DNA of 64,000 nucleotides from Amycolatopsis aidingensis (GTDB taxonomy: Bacteria; Actinomycetota; Actinomycetes; Mycobacteriales; Pseudonocardiaceae), in NCBI RefSeq assembly GCF_018885265.1, contig NZ_CP076538.1, positions 1,152,001 to 1,216,000 on the forward strand, in the 5' to 3' direction. Both the position numbers and the translations under genes were made by a program. Below, in pieces: positions 23,566 through 31,511 of the stretch; the first letter of the stretch is position 1, and the number at the start of each line of letters is the position of its first letter. The notes beneath the pieces are model-generated. The model had not been told where the DNA came from and searched no databases. It was given only the letters and a program-made list of their open reading frames with translations.

Positions 23566-25469
23566 CCACTCCGGAATGGCTTGAACGCATCCTGGCGCCG
23601 CGGACCCCGCCGTTCGCCCTGCTGCACCGCCCGGTGGCGGCGGGCGCGCACCGGGTGGACCTGATCTTCGGGGAGACGGCCGAGGTGGACCGGATCGCCG
23701 ATATCCCGCTGGCGGCCGACGGCGGCCGGGACCGGCACGAGGTGCTGGCCCTGCTGCCGTTCCGGCAGATCGCCGAACGCGGCTTCGCGGCCCCTGACGA
23801 CGGCGCCGGGCTGCTCACGATGACCGTGACCGACCAGGCCGTGCTGCCCATCGCCGAGGTGCTGGACCAGCTTCCGGACGGGCCGATCGAGCTGACCGAA
23901 GGCGGGTTCGACCTGGCCGACGCGGAGTACGCCGAGCTCGTGCGCAGGGTGGTCACCGAGGAGATCGGCCAGGGTGCCGGGGCCAACTTCGTGCTCAAGC
24001 GCTCCTTCTCGGCCGAGATCACCAACTGGTCGGCGCGCACCGCCCTTTCCTTCTTCCGCCGCCTGCTCGGCCAGGCGGCCGGGGCCTACTGGACCTTCGT
24101 CATCCACACCGGCACCCGCACCTTCGTCGGCGCATCCCCCGAGCGGCACGTCAGCCTGGACGGCGGCACCGCGGTGATGAACCCGATCAGCGGCACCTAC
24201 CGCTACCCTGCCGAGGGGCTGGAACCCGGTGGGCTGTTGCGGTTCCTCGCCGACACCAAGGAAGCGAACGAGCTGTACATGGTGCTGGACGAGGAACTGA
24301 AGATGATGGGCAGGGTCTGTGACCTCGGTGCCCGCGCGCTCGGCCCGTACCTCAAGCAACTGGCCCGGATCGCGCACACCGAGTACCTGATCGAGGGGCA
24401 CAGCTCGCTGGATGCCAGGGACATCCTGCGGGAGACCATGTTCGCGCCCACGGTCACCGGCGGCCCGCTGGAAAGCGCCTGCCGGGTGATCAGCAGGTTC
24501 GAACCGGAAGGCAGGCAGTACTACGCCGGGGTGGTGGCCCTGCTCGGCAGGGACGGGTCGGGCCGCCAGGCCCTTGACTCCGCGATCCTCATCCGCACCG
24601 CGGACATCGAAGCCACCGGCCGGATGCGGATCGCGGTCGGCGCCACCCTGGTCCGCGACTCCGATCCGCTGTCCGAGGCCGAGGAGACCAGGGCGAAGGC
24701 GGCCGGGCTGCTGGCGGCCCTGCACGGCAACGGCGCGGTGGCGCCCGCCGCGGTACCCGACCTCAGTACCCATCTCGGCGTGCGCAGGGCACTGGCCGAG
24801 CGCAACGTGCCGCTCGCCGACTTCTGGCTGGCGGATCCGCGGGAGCGGGTGCGGCAGCGCTCTGACCTGGCGGGCCGCGGCGTGCTGGTGATCGACAACG
24901 AGGACATGTTCACCTCGATGATCAAGCACGTGCTGGTCGCGCTCGGGGCCGAGGTCGTGGTCAGGCAGTACCACGAGGACTTCTCGCCGACCGGGTACGA
25001 CCTGGTCATCGTGGGGCCGGGTCCCGGCGATCCCAGCGCGCACGAGGACGCCAAGATCTCCCGGATCCGGTCGTTCACCCGGCAGCTGCTCGCTGACGGC
25101 ACCCCCTTCCTCGCCGTCTGCCTCGGGCACCAGGTGCTCAGCGCGCTGCTCGGGCTGGAACTGCGCCGCAAGGAGGTGCCCAACCAGGGCGTGCAGCGCA
25201 AGGTCGACCTCTTCGGGCGGGCCGAACTGGTGGGCTTCTACAACACCTTCACCGCGGTGAGCGCGACCGACCGGATCCCGTGCACCGGCCGCGCGGGCGT
25301 GGTCGAGGTATTCAGCCAGGAATCCAGCGGCGAGGTGCATGCTCTACGCGGGCCCGGTTTCGTCTCGGTGCAGTTCCATCCCGAGTCGGTGCTGACCCGC
25401 AACGGCATCGAGGTCCTCGGTGAGGTCCTCGGTGGTCTGCTGGACGCGAAGGGAGCTCTGGCGGCTTGA
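23562..25469 (+). CDS. phzE: PhzE-like 2-amino-2-deoxyisochorismate synthase
   Basis: 635 residues from ATG 23562. The first 430 residues are the chorismate-binding TrpE-type domain (GASPERHVSL, MNPISGTYRYPAEG, IRTADIEATGRMRIAVGAT), and the last 180 the glutamine amidotransferase with nucleophile in VCLGHQVLSALLG and the FHPESV end motif. Fusion order and length match PhzE, which makes 2-amino-2-deoxyisochorismate from chorismate and glutamine; anthranilate synthase fusions are longer and keep the lyase residues. The neighbouring phzD and SDR settle the PhzE call. Phenazine genes phzF, phzB and phzG are absent, so the end product is not a phenazine. Confidence 0.93.
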   Translation: MTTPEWLERILAPRTPPFALLHRPVAAGAHRVDLIFGETAEVDRIADIPLAADGGRDRHEVLALLPFRQIAERGFAAPDDGAGLLTMTVTDQAVLPIAEVLDQLPDGPIELTEGGFDLADAEYAELVRRVVTEEIGQGAGANFVLKRSFSAEITNWSARTALSFFRRLLGQAAGAYWTFVIHTGTRTFVGASPERHVSLDGGTAVMNPISGTYRYPAEGLEPGGLLRFLADTKEANELYMVLDEELKMMGRVCDLGARALGPYLKQLARIAHTEYLIEGHSSLDARDILRETMFAPTVTGGPLESACRVISRFEPEGRQYYAGVVALLGRDGSGRQALDSAILIRTADIEATGRMRIAVGATLVRDSDPLSEAEETRAKAAGLLAALHGNGAVAPAAVPDLSTHLGVRRALAERNVPLADFWLADPRERVRQRSDLAGRGVLVIDNEDMFTSMIKHVLVALGAEVVVRQYHEDFSPTGYDLVIVGPGPGDPSAHEDAKISRIRSFTRQLLADGTPFLAVCLGHQVLSALLGLELRRKEVPNQGVQRKVDLFGRAELVGFYNTFTAVSATDRIPCTGRAGVVEVFSQESSGEVHALRGPGFVSVQFHPESVLTRNGIEVLGEVLGGLLDAKGALAA

Positions 25470-26050
25470 TGAGTCCCGCTCACACGTTCACCTCGATCGC
25501 CGAGTTCGAGGACTGGCTGGAAACCCACCACCGGAGCACGGACGAGATCTGGGTGGCCCTGCCCAAGATCGGCACCGAGGTTCCGTCGATCACCAGGGGG
25601 CAGGCCCTTGACGTGGCGCTGTGCTTCGGCTGGATCGACGGCAAGGCCACCTCGCAGACCACCCCGGAAGGCTGGTGGGCGCAGCGGTTCACCCCGCGTG
25701 GCCGGCGCAGCAAGTGGTCGAAGATCAACCGGGTCAAGGTGGAACGGCTGATCCGCGAGGGCCGGATGCGCCAGGCCGGGCTGGACCAGATCGAGCTGGC
25801 CAAGTCCGACGGCAGGTGGGCGGCCGCGTACGACTCGCCGAGCAGGGCACAGGTCCCCGAGGAGCTGCAGGTGGCGCTGGCCGCGAACCCCGCGGCCGGC
25901 GCGGCCTTCGCCGAACTCGGCGCCGGAGCAAGGTACCAGCTGTTGCACAGCCTGCAGACCGTGAAGAAGGCGGAGACCAGGGCCCGCAAGATCGCCGGTT
26001 ATGTCGAACGGCTCGCGGCCGGACAGCCGCCCCACCCCAAGGAGAAGTGA
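25469..26050 (+). CDS. YdeI/OmpD-associated family protein
   Basis: 193 residues. It matches the YdeI/OmpD-associated type: FTSIAEFEDWLETHH at the start, then DEIWVALPKIG, ALCFGWIDGKATSQ and a C-terminal helical segment. The molecular role is unknown; some members are annotated as bacteriocin-protection proteins. Lies between phzE (TGATG overlap) and the ligase (one-base overlap), so it is translated with them. Possibly a resistance or stress protein of the cluster, without direct support. Confidence 0.75.
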   Translation: MSPAHTFTSIAEFEDWLETHHRSTDEIWVALPKIGTEVPSITRGQALDVALCFGWIDGKATSQTTPEGWWAQRFTPRGRRSKWSKINRVKVERLIREGRMRQAGLDQIELAKSDGRWAAAYDSPSRAQVPEELQVALAANPAAGAAFAELGAGARYQLLHSLQTVKKAETRARKIAGYVERLAAGQPPHPKEK

Positions 26051-27357
26051 TGCAGCGCGTACTACCGCAGATCGGGGACTGGTCCAGCCTCGACGAGCTG
26101 CGCGACCTGCAGGCAAAGCAGGTCCCGCAGGTACTGGCGTGGGCCGCGCGTGCCCCCTTCTACCGGGCGCGGTTCGGCTCCGGGCTGCCGCCACTGACCG
26201 CGGCGGACCTGGAATCGCTGCCGCTGGTGACCAAACAGGACCTGCGGGACGCGTACCCGTTCGGAATGCTGGCCGTGGACCGCGCCGAGCTGGCCACCTA
26301 CCACGAGTCCAGCGGTACCGTCGGGCAGTCCACCCCCTCGTACTACACCGAACGGGACTGGGTCGACCTCGCCGAGCGCTATGCCCGTAAATGGGTCGGG
26401 CTCACCGCGCGGGACACCCTGCTGGTGCGGACCCCGTACGCCCTGATGATCACCGGGCACCTCGCCCAGGCCGCGGCCCGGCTGCGGGGCGCCATGGTGG
26501 TTCCCGCGGACTACCGCTCGCTGGCGATGCCGTACCCGCGGTTCATCCGCGCGCTGCACAACCTCGGTGTCACCCTCACCTGGTCGATCCCCACCGAACC
26601 GCTGGTGTGGGCGGCCGCGGCCAGGGCGGCCGGGCTGGATCCCGGCACGGACTTCCCATCGTTGCGGGCATTGTTTGTGGCAGGGGAGCCGCTGTCGGCG
26701 GCCCGGCGCAAGCGGCTCGGCGAGATCTGGGGCGTGCCCGTGGTCGAGGAGTACGGCTCCACCGAGACCGGCACCCTGGCAGGGGAATGCGCGCACGGCC
26801 GGATGCACCTGTGGGCGGACCGGGCCCTGTTCGAGGTGTACGACCCGCGGACCGGGCGGCTGAGCGCCGAGGGTAACGGCCAGCTGGTGGTGACCCCGCT
26901 GTACCGCGAGGCGATGCCGTTGCTGCGGTACAACCTCGAGGACGACGTCGAAGTGTCCTATGCGGACTGCCCGTGTGGCTGGCAGCTGCCGTCGGTGCGG
27001 GTGCTCGGCCGGGCCTCGGCCGGTTTTCCGGTGGGCGACCGGAAGGTCACCCAGCATGGGCTGGAGGAGCTGGTGTTCAGCCTGCCAAGTGGCTACGGCG
27101 TGTTGTTCTGGCGGGCCAGGGCCGAACCCGCCGTGCTCAGGGTGGAGATCGAGGTCGCAGAGGAGCATGCGGCGGCGGCGCGCGACGAGCTCACCGCGGC
27201 GATCACCCGCGAGCTTGCGGTGCCCTGCGAGGTCGTCCCGATGCCGCCGGGAAGCCTGCTGCCACCCGAGGTGCTGAGCAAGCCACGGGACATCGTGAAG
27301 CCGCGCACCCTCTGGGGCGCGGACGAGGACTGGAACCAGGCCTCGCTCTACAACTGA
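26050..27357 (+). CDS. Phenylacetate-CoA ligase-like adenylate-forming enzyme
   Basis: 435 residues. The PaaK-type pattern is present: an N-terminal helical part (LAWAARAPFYRARFGSGLP), the P-loop YHESSGTVGQSTPS, and VVEEYGSTETGTLAGEC. The C-terminal part is shortened relative to the large ANL family, as usual for PaaK. It activates an aryl or arylacetic acid as adenylate and then thioester. Position after PhzE suggests 3-hydroxyanthranilate as substrate (inference). RBS lies within the 3' end of the preceding gene; stop is 30 bp before the methyltransferase. Confidence 0.85.
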   Translation: MQRVLPQIGDWSSLDELRDLQAKQVPQVLAWAARAPFYRARFGSGLPPLTAADLESLPLVTKQDLRDAYPFGMLAVDRAELATYHESSGTVGQSTPSYYTERDWVDLAERYARKWVGLTARDTLLVRTPYALMITGHLAQAAARLRGAMVVPADYRSLAMPYPRFIRALHNLGVTLTWSIPTEPLVWAAAARAAGLDPGTDFPSLRALFVAGEPLSAARRKRLGEIWGVPVVEEYGSTETGTLAGECAHGRMHLWADRALFEVYDPRTGRLSAEGNGQLVVTPLYREAMPLLRYNLEDDVEVSYADCPCGWQLPSVRVLGRASAGFPVGDRKVTQHGLEELVFSLPSGYGVLFWRARAEPAVLRVEIEVAEEHAAAARDELTAAITRELAVPCEVVPMPPGSLLPPEVLSKPRDIVKPRTLWGADEDWNQASLYN

Positions 27358-27386
27358 CTCCCGGTATCGGACACGGAGGAACGGCA

Positions 27387-28409
27387 ATGTCAGTACCCGT
27401 CAGCGTGCAGGCCTCGCCCCAGGATCGCGACCGGATCGCCCAGCTGGTCTGCGGGCATATGGCGACCAGGGTCGTCGGCGCCGCGGCGAGCCTCGGCCTC
27501 GCCGACCTGATCGGCAGCGAACCGGTGCCGGCCAGCGAGCTGGCCGGGGCACTGGGCTGCCATCCGGGCGCGCTGCTGCGGCTGTTGCGCGCGATGGCCG
27601 CGCTGGAGCTGCTAACCGAGACCGAGGCGGGGGTCTTCCGGCTCACCGGAGCGGGTTCCTTGCTGCGCACCGACCACGAGGACTCGATGCACTCCTTCGT
27701 CGGTATGACAACGCACCCGGCGATGCTGGACGCCTGGCGGTTGCTGGACGAGGCGGTGCGTGCCGGAAGCACCGTGTTCGACCGGGTGTTCGGCACCGAC
27801 TTCTTCCGGCACCTCGGCCAGGACGGGCAGCTGTCCGAGCAGTTCAACACCGCCATGCGGCAGAGCGCGCGGATCGCCGCGCGGGTGCTGCCATCGGCCT
27901 TCGACTTCGGGCGCTACGGCACCCTCGCCGATATCGGTGGCGGCAACGGCACGCTGCTTTCCGCGATCCTGGCCGAACACCCCCGGCTGCGCGGCATTCT
28001 CTTCGACACCCCGGAGGGCATCGCGCAGGCGCGGCTGCCGCGGCGGTGTGAGCGGCAGTCCGGTGACTTCTTTGCCGCGGTTCCCGCAGGCGCCGAGCTG
28101 TATCTGCTGAAGAGCATCCTGCACGACTGGGATGACGCGCGTAGTGCGTCCATTCTGGACAACATTCGCGCGGTCATCCCGGAGCACGGGCGGCTGCTGG
28201 TGGTGGAGCCGGTGCTGCCGGAGGTCGTCGAGCCTGGCGAGTCCGCGCTGGCCTACCTGAGCGATCTCAACATGCTGGTCAACCTTGGCGGGCAGGAGCG
28301 CACCGGCGCGGAGTTCGCAAGGTTGTTCGCCGGGTCCGGGTTCGAGCTCGCCGACGTCACCCCGCTGCCGCCCGCCAGGTTCAGCCTGATCGAAGCGGTC
28401 CCGGTGTGA
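27387..28409 (+). CDS. SAM-dependent O-methyltransferase (hydroxyneurosporene/acetylserotonin type)
   Basis: 340 residues from ATG 27387, preceded by GGAGGA at 27375. An N-terminal dimerisation winged helix (residues 10-100) is followed by the methyltransferase fold with LADIGGGNGTLLSAIL (SAM loop), LKSILHDWDDARS (the motif with the catalytic His of this family, HDW) and a C-terminal NLGGQERTGAEF block. These enzymes methylate phenolic hydroxyls in aromatic natural products. Here it probably methylates the 3-hydroxyl of the anthranilate unit. It could also act on a different phenol. Confidence 0.88.
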   Translation: MSVPVSVQASPQDRDRIAQLVCGHMATRVVGAAASLGLADLIGSEPVPASELAGALGCHPGALLRLLRAMAALELLTETEAGVFRLTGAGSLLRTDHEDSMHSFVGMTTHPAMLDAWRLLDEAVRAGSTVFDRVFGTDFFRHLGQDGQLSEQFNTAMRQSARIAARVLPSAFDFGRYGTLADIGGGNGTLLSAILAEHPRLRGILFDTPEGIAQARLPRRCERQSGDFFAAVPAGAELYLLKSILHDWDDARSASILDNIRAVIPEHGRLLVVEPVLPEVVEPGESALAYLSDLNMLVNLGGQERTGAEFARLFAGSGFELADVTPLPPARFSLIEAVPV

Positions 28410-28447
28410 CCGCGGGCCGCTGTACGCACGAGAAAGGTCGGTAGCCG

Positions 28448-29284
28448 ATGCAGACCCTGATCACGGCCGAGGTGCGCCCCGTCCTTGACCACGCCGAGGT
28501 GGACTCCTACCTGCGCCGGATCGGTGCCGAGCGGCCGGTGGCCGCGGATGCCGGCTCGCTGCGCGAACTGCATCGGCGGCATCTGGTCACGGTGCCGTAC
28601 AACAACCTCGCCATCCACCTCGACCAGGACGTGCGGCTCGACCAGCGCTGGCTGTTCGAGTGGATCGTGCCGGGGAACCGGGGCGGGATGTGCTACGAGC
28701 TGAACGGGGCCTTCGCCGCGCTGCTGGCGGGCCTTGGTTACCGGGTGGAACTGCTGGCCGCGCGGGTGTTCCTCGGCAGGCGGCGGCTGGCGTTGCCGTA
28801 CAGCCATGTGGCGCTGCGGGTCGAGGCCGCGGACGGCTCGCGCTGGCTGGCCGATGTCGGCTTCGGCAAGCACAGCCACTACCCGCTGGCCCTGGACGAC
28901 CGGGGTGAGCAGGCCGAACCCGGCGGCCGGTTCCGGCTGGCCGAGGCAGGGGACGGCGACCTGGACGTACTGCGTGCCGGTGTGCCGATTTACCGGCTCG
29001 ACCAGCGGGCCCGGGAGCTCGGGGAGTTCGCAGGGACCTACTGGTGGACCCGCACGGCACCGGACTCGCCGTACGTGCGGGCGCCGCTGTGTTCCCGGCT
29101 CACCGCGGACGGCGGGCGGGTCACGCTGAGCGGGCGGGTGCTGACCGTCACCGACGCGCGGGGTGGCCGGGCCAAGCGCGAGCTCACCGATGCCGATGTG
29201 CTGGACACCTACCGCACGCTGTTCGGACTGCCGGTGGACCGGTTGCCGAACAAAACGGACGCGCGGATGCCGGCCTGGTTCTGA
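28448..29284 (+). CDS. Arylamine N-acetyltransferase-like amide synthase
   Basis: 278 residues. The catalytic triad of arylamine N-acetyltransferases is visible: Cys in RGGMCYELNGAF (about residue 81), His in LPYSHVALRVEA and Asp in WLADVGFGKHS. In clusters such as rifamycin this fold releases an acyl chain from a carrier by forming an amide. Since the cluster has an aryl amine (3-hydroxyanthranilate) and a lone A-PCP protein but no condensation or thioesterase domain, this enzyme is a natural candidate for the amide-forming step. Detoxification of aryl amines is the alternative. Spaced 38 bp from the methyltransferase. Confidence 0.9.
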   Translation: MQTLITAEVRPVLDHAEVDSYLRRIGAERPVAADAGSLRELHRRHLVTVPYNNLAIHLDQDVRLDQRWLFEWIVPGNRGGMCYELNGAFAALLAGLGYRVELLAARVFLGRRRLALPYSHVALRVEAADGSRWLADVGFGKHSHYPLALDDRGEQAEPGGRFRLAEAGDGDLDVLRAGVPIYRLDQRARELGEFAGTYWWTRTAPDSPYVRAPLCSRLTADGGRVTLSGRVLTVTDARGGRAKRELTDADVLDTYRTLFGLPVDRLPNKTDARMPAWF

Positions 29285-29298
29285 AACAACAGGCTTCT

Positions 29299-29336
29299 TC
29301 GGGGCCGCTTCGAGCTTTTTGCCCGGGCGGCCCCGA
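29299..29336 (+). terminator. Candidate terminator after the acetyltransferase gene
   Basis: TCGGGGCCGC (29299-29308) pairs with GCGGCCCCGA (29327-29336) across an 18-nt loop that itself contains a T run. No U tract follows the right arm. It lies in the 170-bp gap before the next operator-controlled unit, so an operon break is plausible. Confidence 0.45.
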
Positions 29337-29399
29337 ATTGTGTTCGCACCGCTAATTCAACGAGAAGGAACCCTTATCGCGGGAGCGTTGTTCGACCCT

Positions 29400-29430
29400 T
29401 GTTACTGGCATAGTCTCGTTGTTGGTAACA
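29400..29430. promoter_or_regulatory. Operator-like inverted repeat 2 (TGTTAC-N19-GTAACA)
   Basis: TGTTAC at 29400-29405 and GTAACA at 29425-29430 are exact complements with 19 bp between, the same arms and spacing as at 20273. It ends 24 bp before the GTG of the aldehyde dehydrogenase gene. A CTTATCG element lies 22 bp upstream. A repressor bound here would block transcription of the 29.4-36 kb operon. Confidence 0.65.
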
Positions 29431-29454
29431 GGAAGGCGCGGCGGAGGGAACAAC

Positions 29455-31026
29455 GTGAAACCCAGGGTCTATCCCGCCTACATCGGTGGCAAGGACGTCA
29501 CCGGCGACAATGGACAGTTCGTCCATACCGTCAGCACGCGGGCCATTCTCGAGAACACCTTTCCCAGCCTCCGGCTCAAGCAGGATCTGGACCAGGGAAT
29601 CATCGACCTGGAATCGGCGGGGGATGCCGTCGTCGGCGCGTGTGCGGTGGCGGACGAGCGGATGGCGGACCTGGCGCTGGAGTCGGCGGCCAAGGCCGCC
29701 CCGGAGTGGGCGCGCCGCCCGCTGGCCGAGCGGATCGAGATCGGTCACCGCATCTCGCAGTCGCTGATCGAGCACGGGGACCCCCTGGTGGAGATCCTGG
29801 TGGCCGAGGGCATGCCGGTATCCATGGCCGAGGGCATGATCAAGGGCATCCCGCACACCGGGTGGAGCAGGGAGACCCTGGAGTTCTGCGCCGCGCAGCT
29901 GGAGATCACCCGGACCGACGGGGCGCGCACGCGGACCGTACGGCGGGTGCCGGACGGCGTGGTGTGCATCAACCCGCCGCAGAACGCGGCCACGCCGAAC
30001 GCGCTGGCCGGTATCACCGCGCTGCTTTCCGGGAACACCGCGGTGGTCCGCGCGCCCCGCGGCGTCGCGCTCAGCTGCATGTACACCATGCGCGAGGTCG
30101 TCGCGCCGGTGCTGGAAGAAGCCGGCGCGCCGCCAGGAACGCTGAACGCCTTCTGCGGCGCACCGATGCTCGACCAGTGGCTGGAAAGCCCGCATGTGAA
30201 CGACATCGTCTTCTACGGCGGCAGCAAGATGGGCCTGGAATTCGAGCGCAAGTGCATCGCCGCAGGGAAGAAGCCGATCCTTGAGCTGGCAGGCAACGAC
30301 TGCTGCGTGGTGTGGCGGGACGCGGACCTGGACCTCGCGGTGGAGTCGCTGACCGCGTTCTTCGCCAACTCCGGCCAGATCTGCAACGTGCCGAACCAGG
30401 TGATCGTGCACCCGGCGATCGCCGAGGAACTGCTCGCCAAGCTGGTGGTGGCCACGCAGAAGATTCAGCCGGGGTATCCGGACGAGCCGGGAGTGGTGCT
30501 CACCCCGGTGCTCGGCGCCGACTGGTTCGAGGGCTGCCTCGGCGAGGCGCTGGCCAAGGGCGCGACCCTGGTGCACGGCGGCCGCCGCCTCGAGGTGGAC
30601 GGCACGCCGTCGGACACCGGGTTCTTCATCGAGCCCGCGATCATCCGGGTGGACGGCCTTGACGGCGCACGCTCGCTGTCGGTGGTCCGGGACGAGACCT
30701 TCTTCCCCCTGCTGCCGGTCATCGTGCCGACGACCGATACCGGGGACGAGGAGCTGTTCGAGCAGGTGCTGGCCTTCGTCAACAGCAACGGCTACGGCCT
30801 GCGCAACTCGGTGTTCGTCCGGGACTCCGCGATGATCGACCGTTTTCTGGCCGGCGTGGTCAACGGTGGCACCTTGATGATCAACGACCAGCACACCGGC
30901 TTCCTCCCGTTCCTGCCCAACCAGGGCGGCCCCGGCCTCACCGGCGGCGTATTCGGCGAGGCGAACTACTTCATGTTGCGGACCTCGCGCCTGCAGGGCG
31001 CCAGCATCGTCCGCCCGGCGCAGTGA
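29455..31026 (+). CDS. Aldehyde dehydrogenase family protein
   Basis: 523 residues from GTG 29455 with GGAGGGAA at 29442-29449. The ALDH pattern is clear: VVCINPPQNAATPNAL region, FYGGSKMGLEFER, the glutamate in PILELAGNDCC and the catalytic Cys in FFANSGQICNVPNQ, then an oligomerisation tail ending RLQGASIV. Length is somewhat above the common 480-500. It oxidises an aldehyde, or reduces an acyl-CoA or acyl-carrier, with NAD(P). First gene of the second aromatic-arm unit, under operator 2. Which aldehyde is handled is not clear; a carrier-derived semialdehyde is one option. Confidence 0.88.
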   Translation: MKPRVYPAYIGGKDVTGDNGQFVHTVSTRAILENTFPSLRLKQDLDQGIIDLESAGDAVVGACAVADERMADLALESAAKAAPEWARRPLAERIEIGHRISQSLIEHGDPLVEILVAEGMPVSMAEGMIKGIPHTGWSRETLEFCAAQLEITRTDGARTRTVRRVPDGVVCINPPQNAATPNALAGITALLSGNTAVVRAPRGVALSCMYTMREVVAPVLEEAGAPPGTLNAFCGAPMLDQWLESPHVNDIVFYGGSKMGLEFERKCIAAGKKPILELAGNDCCVVWRDADLDLAVESLTAFFANSGQICNVPNQVIVHPAIAEELLAKLVVATQKIQPGYPDEPGVVLTPVLGADWFEGCLGEALAKGATLVHGGRRLEVDGTPSDTGFFIEPAIIRVDGLDGARSLSVVRDETFFPLLPVIVPTTDTGDEELFEQVLAFVNSNGYGLRNSVFVRDSAMIDRFLAGVVNGGTLMINDQHTGFLPFLPNQGGPGLTGGVFGEANYFMLRTSRLQGASIVRPAQ

Positions 31027-31043
31027 CGAGGGAGCGAAACACG

Positions 31044-31511
31044 ATGACTACTCGCACGTTGAAGGCCACCGCGCGGTGCAGCACGGCCGAACTCTTCGGG
31101 CGGCTCGGCGATGACCTTTCCTTCCCCGAACTCGCCACCGATGTGCTGTCCGTCTCGGCAGGCGAGGACGGGCTGCGTAACTGGGTGCTGGCCTTCCGCG
31201 GCGGCACCGCCGAGTGGGTGCAGCGCAACCAGGTCACTCCGGGCCGGATCGAGTTCGAGCAGGTGACCGGCGACTTCCAGACGCTGCGTGGCTCATGGTC
31301 CGGCACCGACACCGCGGACGGCTGCGAGGTCGCGTTCGAGGTCAGCTACCGCACCAGCGTTCCGCATCTGGCGGGGGCGATCGACTCGGCGGTGGGCAGG
31401 GTGCTGCTGCGCGGCGCGCACCAGATCCTGACCGGTATCGCCGAGGTCGAGGTCACCGAGGGGCGGCATTTCCTGCGGGACCCGAACAAGGGAAGGGGAC
31501 CGGGGCAATGA
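31044..31511 (+). CDS. SRPBCC (polyketide cyclase/COQ10-like) protein
   Basis: 155 residues from ATG 31044 (GAGGGA at 31028). Single START-like fold: an N-terminal strand and helix (KATARCSTAELFGRLGDDL), then beta strands with WVLAFRGGTAEWVQR and a long C-terminal helix (AIDSAVGRVLLRGAHQIL). In type II polyketide clusters such proteins are aromatases or cyclases; without a ketosynthase pair here it more likely binds or cyclises a small acyl intermediate. Overlaps the KASIII gene by four bases. Confidence 0.75.
   Translation: MTTRTLKATARCSTAELFGRLGDDLSFPELATDVLSVSAGEDGLRNWVLAFRGGTAEWVQRNQVTPGRIEFEQVTGDFQTLRGSWSGTDTADGCEVAFEVSYRTSVPHLAGAIDSAVGRVLLRGAHQILTGIAEVEVTEGRHFLRDPNKGRGPGQ

Noticed and set aside
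23490..25340. A long reverse-strand frame opposite phzE
   Set aside because: It is a shadow of the phzE reading frame with His/Gly/Arg-rich content and no motif.
22918..25469. A phenazine cluster
   Set aside because: PhzE and PhzD are present, but phzF, phzA/B and phzG are not; the SDR and ligase fit 3-hydroxyanthranilate better.
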